Shown here one piece after another: positions 1 through 9,300 of a stretch of 12,575 bases of DNA. The position numbers and the translations under genes were made by a program. The stretch's first letter is position 1; each line of letters starts with the position of its first letter. Source of the DNA: Phoronis ovalis (lineage: Eukaryota > Phoronida > Phoronidae); assembly GCA_028565635.1 (NCBI GenBank), contig JAOXYB010043982.1, positions 1 through 12,575 of the forward strand. The letters run 5' to 3'. The notes below the pieces were generated by a model. It did not search any database. It saw nothing but the letters and a program-made list of their open reading frames with translations, and had not been told where the DNA came from.

Positions 1-257
1 AATAGCCACAAAGCAACAAGAAAAGAATAGAGAAAAACAACACAGACCATATGCTAACTGTCACCTTTTATTCTTGCAACACACTTTTCGCTGTAATAGT
101 ACTCAAAAGATTGAGGGAATACACATGCAGCAACCTTGAAGAAAAAGTGTCAAAATTAAAGAAAATAATTGTTTTTGTAATTTTACTTGTCATTCATAAC
201 TCCTTATGGCAAGCAGGATTGTCTATGTCTAATATGTTGTTAACATCTATTTTACAG
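1..257. other. 5' edge: probable intron, possible upstream exon fragment
   Basis: This stretch ends with a plausible acceptor (ttttacag) at 250-257. A frame is open from 2 to a stop at about 139 and begins with a charged, Gln/Lys-rich stretch that would suit an RLR linker. A possible donor, gtaatag at 93, would leave phase 1, which fits the next exon. The amino-acid sequence is not diagnostic, so I do not call an exon. No start codon or promoter can be assigned. Confidence 0.35.
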
Positions 258-335
258 TTGAACTGTCAGAAGGAGGGACAAAGGAAAAGAAGCAAAATTT
301 AGAGGACTGTGAATCATCAGCAATAACATGTAAAG
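258..335 (+). CDS. RLR exon (a): polar linker before the helicase
   Basis: Codes for residues 1-25 ([12 protein letters not shown]...), rich in Glu, Lys, Ser and Thr. This is the kind of disordered linker that joins N-terminal signalling domains to the helicase in RLRs. The acceptor is ttttacag and the donor is AAAG|gtaaag. The exon enters with two bases of a split codon and leaves in phase 1, and its final G joins the CA at 1012 to make an Ala codon in the helicase frame. In a neighbouring frame the sequence stops before the donor, so only the frame used here can be spliced. Support is the splice sites and phase match alone, since the residues are not conserved. Confidence 0.65.
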
Positions 336-3300
336 GTAAAGATTCCTAGAAAGAATAATAACATGTTTTGGAAAAATCTATTGTTTTCAAACAGCAGAAA
401 CATTGGTTCATAGAACACATTTTTAATGTAACTAATAGATATGGTGACATTTCTCTTCTCACTTTTTTCAACTGAAGTATATGTTAAGTGTTACACAGTT
501 ATGCATAATAAACATTATATATTTCATAATGTTTATATATATGCCATACAAAGTTTCTTGAGCTACCATTGTATGGAATGAATTTCATACATGAATGGCA
601 TTTAGAACATCTGCAAATATTAGATACATACAAATGTGCTAAAATAATCATACTTTTAGTTGCTATTTGCATTATACGAATGATAACCGGTGTATATGTT
701 GCTTTGTTTTGTTATAGGCAAGGGAATAGCATGTATTTCATTTTCATTTTTTTCAAATGCCTCCTTGAATAGATGAACCTTGGTAGACATGTAAAATTTT
801 CAGGCTATTTTTAGTAATTGCAATAATTAAGCAGTATTTTTATTTATATCACAAAGTATATATTTCCAAACAGCCTAAGATGTATGTTTTTAAAAAAACA
901 GAAAATTCTGGGGATTATCAAATTCCGGGAGATTTTTTCTGGCTGGACATTAAATTTGTTACATGTAAGATAATTTTTTATATGCGCAGTTTCAAATTAT
1001 ATCCATTATAGCAAACGATTCATGCATTCAACCAAGTCAGAGAGCTAAAGTCACTATCCCACAAGACTTTAAACTCCGCAATTACCAGAATGAATTGACT
1101 GAGGCTGGACTTAATGGGAAAAATGTCATCATCTGTGCTCCAACAGGAAGTGGGAAAACACATGTAGCACTTCATATATGTAAGGTATTATAGTTGTTCC
1201 ATGGTACTGTTTTGTTAGCATGTGTAGTAGATTCTGTGCATTTATTTTTGAAACATTCTCTGTGCAGCGAGTTTGACTAATAATTAGGCTAAGCTTTATC
1301 ATGCTACTTAATAAAGTATTATCATTGTATTAGCAGTGGTAAACTGGTTGCAAGAGGAAATGGAATTAAAAGCACTGATTTGTTACTTAGCTGGAATTCT
1401 TTGTTAGACTATGTTGCTCTTGCATTGTGTTTCATTTTTTGTTATTCTCTACATCGTCTCTGAATATGTTTGAATATTTATTTTATTTTTAAATTAATTT
1501 AATTTACAAACTCAGATTATATAATTGTACTAACACATTTCTTGGTTTATCTTTCGTTTTAATTAACTAACAAAAAATATAGGTGCTAAATGTTTAAACC
1601 ATTTGTGTTTCTTCACATTAGGCACACCTTAAAAAGTCATCTAAAGCCAAGGTTGTGTTTTTCTGTAATCAAGTGGCTCTAGCAGAACAACAGTGGGAAG
1701 TTTTCAGGAAATTTCTGAGTGAATACAAAAGTATTGCTCTTACTGGAGAAAACACTCAGTCCTCTAAAGGTGAACATAATCATTTGTTGTCTTCATTTAT
1801 TATATGAATTTAATATTTAATTTATAATCAGTGTTTTTTTAATACCATAATAACAAAGTTCTTTTTAAAGTAAAAATCACATATTGAGTTTGTAATTTTC
1901 TAATCAATGTATATTACCCCTATCTCATCTATATTAAATCATGCCGTCAACTAATTTGACATTGAAGGCATGTATTACATTGGGTGGAGTTATGTAATAA
2001 ACAGTTACAAACTGCATGGCGCTTCGGGTGATATGGTGATATAATAATCCTCAAAATATTTCTCGGATTATTATATCACCATATCCATTCACCCTCACTG
2101 CCAGTCTGTAATTGATATATAATTACCAGAATAAATTTCGGAAGAATAAAGTAAAAAAATAACTATCAATTATAGCATATGTTAAAAAATTGTGAAAGCT
2201 CCCTACATAGCATTTTATAATGTAGGTCCTCTTGATGCAATCATAGAACAGAATGCCATCATTGTTATGACACCTCAAATTATTGTGGATAGCATAAAGA
2301 AGCAAGTTATCAACACCCTGTCAGAAACCTTCACTCTGATGATATTTGATGAATGTCACCATACCAATAAAAAGCATCCGTATAACCTCATTATGAATAT
2401 ATACTTGGAGGACAAGTTTCAAAGCATAAAAGATGAAACACATGTCAAGATGCCTCAGGTTTGTAATGATGATTGTGCAGACTAAATAATATTAAATGTT
2501 ATATTTATGTAAAAGATTTTGGTTTATTGCAGAAAAAGTAAGATATGAGGAAATGTTACTTTTTTGCTAGTTTAGTTTGGATTAGTTTGCCGTGCTATGC
2601 CCCTAATTCTTTGATATTGAGAAGATGGTGAAATAATCAGTAATCAGATATGTAACAACTATGTTGCACAGTTTATGTTTACATGGAAAACCAAGTATTC
2701 CCAACATATCTCATTTTTGCTGTGCCTTTCAAATAGCTAAAACTATTTATATATAGCATTATTATGGTGTTTGACATGGATATTTTTTTGTGTATAAACA
2801 AATATCAATTTTTAGTTATAAAATAATATTAGTGGCAATAGATAATAATTTTCTTTGCAAATTTGAATATTATACTAATAGGTAAACAATATTAATTGGC
2901 ATAATTTTGCATTGTGAGTTATATTTTTGAAGAAATAGGTGAAAACAATTTTTTTGTAATGGTAGTAGTATTTGAATTTTTTTAACCTTGTGAAAGAATG
3001 TAAGGAAGTAGTTATTTTTAAAGTATAAAAAGTATTACATAATACATACATACATCCATCCATGTATTCATCCATACGTACGTACACATCCATTCATCCA
3101 TCCTTAATACATACATCCCATCCATCCTCCTACCCACCCACACCCATGCACATGCGCCACCAAGTGCATGAAAATAATCCATTGTACAGCTATTATATAT
3201 AGAACCGAAGATGCCGGGATCATTAGGGTTTAATTGTTGGTGGCAAATTTAATGCTATGTAAATAAACTGCTGTAAAAATGTTGATAGTATTATTAATGA

Positions 3301-6300
3301 TGATGATAACAGTTAATATGATGACACTAATAAGGTGGTAATGATGATGTCAAAGATGAAGAAAGAACAAGGTGGAAGATGCTGATGATGACTGGCTTGA
3401 CAACCTGTAGTGATGTATACTGATTATTGATCGGGTGATAGAGGTAGATACTGAATGACTTTGATTAGTAGAAGGAGGAAGATGTTGACAATAGAAATGA
3501 TGATGATGTGTGTTATGTTTGTTCTCGTACAGGTTATTGGACTGACTGCTTCCCTTGGTGTTGGTAAAGCAAACACAGTAGAGAAAGCACGGGAACACAT
3601 TTTATCTTTGTGTGCTAATCTGGATGTAGAGAAGGTGTGTACTGTTGAAAATAATTTGGAAGAATTACAGCGGCATTGCAGTGTTCCTGTTGAAAGTATG
3701 TTTTTTAATTCCTTTTTTACATTATCCTTTTCACTTAGTCACATCCCTACGATTAAAACATCCTCCGACTGTAGGTTTTCACATTTAAGATGAAAATATT
3801 GTTTGAACTGAGAAGAACTTTAATTTCTAAAATAACTGCTTACTAAATTTGGATTATACTAAGCTGTTTACACGGTTTTGATTTTGTTGCTATGGAGAAT
3901 TATGTTTCAATAAAAGTATAGTATACTTTGTTTAATTATAAATAAATCTCTTTATTTTGGTATAATCAAGATTAGAGAAGAATGTTGTGAATAACATTAT
4001 TCTACAATGTGTCTTTGAAAAGAGCAAGTCTTAATAATTTTTTTCTTTATAATTTTTTTTGCCTAGACACCTGTGTAGTGAACAAAAGAACCAATGATCC
4101 ATTTTTTAATGCAATTCAAGAAATTATGACGAAGATTGAACAAAACATGCAGCAATCTCCAGGTAAGTTTCTCAGACAAACATCTGCAAATAATATTCAG
4201 ATTGTGTGCCTAATTACCTTTATGATATACCAAAAATATATCCAGAATGATAATGTTTGAGTTTCTTTGTAATAATTTGCATTATTCTACATTTTGTTAT
4301 TGAGACTTATGGTACAGAATAATTGTACATAATAACGAAATTTATAATTTCAAATAATATAAAATATTCAACATTTCATATAACATGTAGACTTGTTCAC
4401 ATCCAGAGAAGACAAGCTTATACTTTTTCAACTCATACTCACCCTGTACTTTATCTTGCACAATATTGTCAAAGCTTTCTTAAAATAAATATTTTTTTTC
4501 GCATGTGAGACACTTGAGTAGATTTTGGTAGGCAGTTTTTAGAAGTACAGTATTACACTGAAATTTGTTACAGATGCTCAGAAGGTAACAGAAGTACCTA
4601 ATTTCTCCAAGGAACTACAGCCTCCACATGACAAGGGGAGTGATCAGTATACACAGTGGGCTAGCAACTTACGTGGAAAAGTTGTTCGCATATATGAGCA
4701 GAAAGCGCGGCGACTGTTCTTGGAATCTGTCAATCATTTAATGGTATACAATGAAGCAGAAATTTCTATCTTGTCTGATGCATACATTTTACACAGTATA
4801 ATAATATATTTGAGGTGATGATTTCGAGAACTTATGGTTATAAATATAACCTAGAATGTAGGAAACAGTTAATGCTAAATATGTTGGGTATAAACTACGA
4901 TATGGCAGTAGTTACTTTCTTGCTAGTTCTTCAATTTAGATAACAAAAGAAAGTTTTTTGTCATTTAAGTAAACCATCCAAATTTATATAAGCTAGGGCG
5001 ACCTACATGTAGCTAGTAGCTTATCTCAGTTTCATAAAATGTAAGTAATTTTAAATAAAAACATTTATGACGTTGTCTAGAATAATTATTTTAAGATATT
5101 GAAATTAGTGGCTAATCAAACTATTGTAGATAATTTATTCAATTTTGGTCAAAAACAGTTTTTATTGTATTTTTCCAATATCTGTATTCATAGGCATATA
5201 ATGAAGCACTTTTGCTTGGTGAAAACTGTCGCAAAAAGGATGCTTTGAATTTACTGAAAGAGGAATTTAAAAGTGGCCGTCCAGTCTTGGATGAAATTGA
5301 TAGCTGGTTAGATGGACTATTCAAAGGTACCGTAACATAATAGTGATGTCTTTCAAATAGATATGCTTTTGTTATAGTTCCAGCTGAATGTGATTAATTT
5401 CTGTCTAGTCTACAAGTTTACCACCTAAGAACAATGTAAGAACAATTCTGCATGCTCATTGTACTGATCTAAAATCATATACTAAGCCAAGATGTACAGG
5501 GTGACAATGACACTAAACAAACAGAACAGTTTTGGAGTACTGTCATTTCTCTATTTCTATTTCAGCAGTAAAATGACTTATAAATTCAAAAATAAGCTCA
5601 ATTACATTTTCAGTAACCAAAAACTAATTTAATTTTTAGTTTCTTACGACTGGTAGCCAACATAGATACAGCACCATAATTTGGTCCAAATTCTCCGTGG
5701 AATCAAATGCAGCCCAGTTACAGTTAAACATACATAAAAACATCTAAGTTTGCTAAAGAGAAACAAATCTAAAGACATACAATTGTTTTTAAATGTAAAA
5801 AAATGCATTGCAATTATAATAAATTCTTTGGTAAGTGGTCTAAAAATGTATCAAATCCTAGGTGTATTTTTGTTGTATTGTTTTTAGTGACTATGAAACA
5901 ACACTTGATCAAACTGAACCAAACATTTCTCATAAACCAGCATGTTGGCTAAAGTAGAAAATATGGAGATAGTTCCTTCCTTTGCCTGTAGAGAAGAGTT
6001 GTGACTTTCTCGATATTTGTAACCATTCAACTCATTTTTTGGCTGAATTTGTCTAAAGCTTACCTTAAACAAATATAAATAACAAATACTTTAAGGAAAG
6101 CATGCTATCAAATTTGTACATTTTCATATTTGAGTAAGACAAGTTATAACACATTCTATACTTCATAAACAAATCATATATTTGGTGTGTTATGAAAATC
6201 AATCAAGTGAAGATAATTGGTTGGGACCATTGAGTCTGTTCATGCAGTTACATGTAACTTCATCAAATTGAGATAAGTTGTTATTCAAAACACCTGCACC

Positions 6301-9300
6301 TCTGGTTGTGTACTTAGATTTAACTCCTGTAATCACTGTTTATTTAGGGCTAGATTGCCGGCAAGTAAAAATTTTCCGATAGCTGCATTGTTTTGTTATT
6401 TCAGACAAACTTGCACTGTTTGAGGAATTGGGGAAAACTGTGAACAATCCAAAACTTGCTAAACTGCAGGAAATGATATTGGAAGCATATAAGGAGAAAT
6501 CTGAAACACATGGGATTATTTTTGCTGAAACTCGTGTTTTAACATTAGCATTAAAGAACTGGATTAGCGAAACCAGTGATTTAAAGTGGCTGAATCCAGG
6601 TACACTAGTTGGAGCTGGTGCTGCAGCAGATAAGGGAGGTATGTAACTTAATGTGAGCACTATTTCAAATATAACATCTCTAATATGTTCCACGCCATCT
6701 ACTTAGATGTAGGTGTATCTTACCGTATGACATCACCTCACCATGCTTCACATCATATCGTGTTGCATTAATTTTAATGAACATAGTCTTAGGTAATATA
6801 GTACAAATGTTGTACATGTTTAGAAATAGCATAGCCATTAAAAACTATTGCTACTCTAAAAAGATTAAAAAACCGCTTGCATATTTTGTTTATTCTTAAT
6901 TTAATAAAATTTGTGACACAAAAATGATTTTTTTCCAATGTATTCTGACAGTTTTAAATGCTTTTTTTGAAAATCCTATGTCCAGATATCAATATTTGAG
7001 ATACATCAATAGGCACACAAAAAAATTAGAAAACAGCTTTAGGCTTATATGAAAGAAGCATTTTTGAACTTAAAGTTTAAAAAAGCTGAGAAACATGTGT
7101 TTTCCACATAATCAGCAACAATTCCTCATGTCTATTTTGTATTTGAATTAAATTCTTTTAGCATTTCATTCTATTCCCGGATTGTTAAAGATGGCGAAGC
7201 AATCATAGTAACATTCTGTGCCAAACATGACTTTTCATATTAAATATCCATAGTACAAAGCTTTGATTACTTTTATGATAAATAACTCAAGGTCAGATGG
7301 TTTGCATATATTATTAATTGTAACCTTAATTTTCTTGCTAGATGTTGCTGTCAGGTTGCTAGGGTTATTACGCAATTTTTAAAAAGATGTTGAATATCTA
7401 ATATAAATATGCATACATAATCTAATTAACAGAATCTCTTATAAAATTCAATATATATCCAAAATGGATAAACATGTTGATGAAGTTTCAATGCCAAATT
7501 TATTTATTTTAGTGTATTTTATTTTAAATTAAGTTTAATTTTTATGCCAGTCCACATAGTGGCTGGGCATAGAGTCATAGTGAAGGCGTTGTTGTTGTTG
7601 CTGTATGTAACACTTTCTGTTTCTGGCGATAACAGCTTCAGTTTTTACCCGATCAGCTTTATTTTCGGGACAGGGTACACACAGATCAAAGTTTTTATCT
7701 GATAAGCTTCATATTCAGTACAGAATAAGTACAAGTCAGGTTTGGTGCAATTTTGACCTAGTAATCTTGGGAACAAACATGGCCGATTGGTGGCATGTTT
7801 GTTCCCAAGAGGGCATGTCACTTTGCATAATTATAGAGACGCAAAGACAAAGCACTGCCTGGACAATTGAAACATGGTTCTAAGGAGGCAATAGGGTGGT
7901 GGGTGTATTAAGCTAGGTGACATTTTAAAATTACCTGGAAAAGTAGGTCAAATGCCAATCCAAATCTGACATTTTTTATATTACAATACATAATGTACGT
8001 ATTGTATTAGTTTGTTTTATGTGAAAAATCAGTAATGATCAAAATCTTAGAAATTATAACCATTTATATTTGTTACTAATACCCATAATGCAAAAGAGAA
8101 CATGCATGCTGGATGGACAGAATAATTTTGTTGTTATATTATGGTATAGAATACTTTTAATGGAGAAAAAGGTACTGTGTTATGCATTCTTTTCTGATCT
8201 CCGATCAAGATATTTACTGAAAGGTTTGATGTCTGCATCAAAAGTACCTTGAATTTCAAAACTTTTTGAAATATTGGCTCTTACTTTCATATTTATATTT
8301 CCTAGCTAATCTTACATTTTCTGTGGCTAAGTTACCGTAACGTCTCACAAAATCCACACAAAACTTTCCTCATCGTCTAGTGAAATATACTTTCCACATC
8401 GTCTAGTAATATAAACTTATCGTATTCTGTTGTAATTTATTAATAGATTGACTTAATCTCTTCAATTAGGAATGACTCAGCGGCAGCAGGTAAACTTGTT
8501 GAAACGTTTTCGAGAAGGTAACCACAAAATAATCATTGCAACTTCAGTGGCTGAGGAAGGACTGGACATAAGGAGCTGTAATCTAGTTATCAGATATCTT
8601 CATGTCACGAATGAGATAGCAATGATTCAAGCTAGAGGTTGGTGTCATCACATACATGTATACTGTCATTCCTTTTATGATAACAGAGAACATCAATAAG
8701 GGCTGTTACTGTTTAAAATCATCACTGTAAGGTCTTGAAAAGAAAACTATAATGTAATATAATAATTGAAGTGGCCAGTGTCACATAAAGATACAGTTAC
8801 AGGAAGAGGGTATGAAAATTTTGAATTAACTGTTCTAGAGGAGGGCTAGGAAGAGGTTGAACGTTTGTGGAAGAGACTTCAAGAAATATTGCAAATGGTT
8901 GATTGTGTTATGTTTATTTTAATTGAATAAAATTCAGTTAATACTTAGCAAAAAAAGTAAGATGACAAAAGTGAGAAAGTGCCATTTGAACTGTTTTTAT
9001 CATACTTCCATTATCGATCTATGGATTTAGTAATAAATTCATGTAAATTTGTATTCTGTATTGAATATAATTTATATGCAACTGCACTATTTGAGTTTTT
9101 GGTAATTTGATTCTATGTATGAGGGGTATGCATGCATGCCTTCACAAAGTAGAAAAAACATTTAATGATGCCAGTGTATGACACAGATTTTTTTGTATTA
9201 AAATGTAGGTCGGGCACGTGTTGAAGACAGTCGCTATATGGTGTTGGCAGAAGCAGGAAGTGGTGTTGTAGAAAAGGAACAAATAAATATTATTCGTGAA

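Larger units (their letters stand above)
1770..2225 (+). other. Intron 3 carrying a hairpin element
   Basis: Phase-1 intron from gtgaac to aatgtag. It carries two inverted repeats (1973-1999 and 2002-2113, described separately) close to the acceptor. A second in-frame acceptor lies at 2198. Confidence 0.75.
2459..3532 (+). other. Intron 4 with microsatellites
   Basis: Phase-0 intron from gtttgt to tcgtacag. It contains a degenerate CATA/CATC tract (3042-3150) and a GAT-rich tract (3295-3391). No coding signal was found apart from low-complexity shadow frames. Confidence 0.85.
6639..8469 (+). other. Intron 9, longest intron, repeat-rich
   Basis: Phase-1 intron from gtatgt to caattag, 1831 bp. 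It holds a 50-bp degenerate tandem repeat (7619-7740), a palindromic repeat element (7731-7910) and a 26-bp tandem repeat (8363-8423). The HEL2 alignment is continuous across it, so no exon appears to be missing. Confidence 0.85.

Noticed and set aside
51-302. 83-codon open frame at the left edge
   Set aside because: Its frame differs from the spliced RLR frame and it stops before the donor at 336. Only its last part overlaps the real exon, in another frame.
718-775. Possible exon after a good acceptor (gttttgttatag at 706-717)
   Set aside because: The matching frame stops soon, and the only usable donor would leave a 13-15-base mini-exon with no conserved residues.
902-965. Possible exon between acag at 901 and gtaaga
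   Set aside because: Frame and phase would fit, but the following intron would be only about 45 bases, far below the others here, and the residues match nothing in RLRs.
2123-2305. Antisense 60-codon frame
   Set aside because: Lies opposite a conserved helicase exon and the intron hairpin, with no family features.
3350-3598. Antisense His/Ser-rich 82-codon frame
   Set aside because: Produced by the GAT-rich tract read in reverse, and it overlaps exon (e).
5884-6072. Antisense 62-codon frame in intron 8, considered as a transposon remnant
   Set aside because: No recognisable transposase or reverse transcriptase motif and no flanking repeats.
8363-8423. Short direct repeats considered as CRISPR
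   Set aside because: Contiguous 26-bp units without spacers, in a eukaryotic intron.
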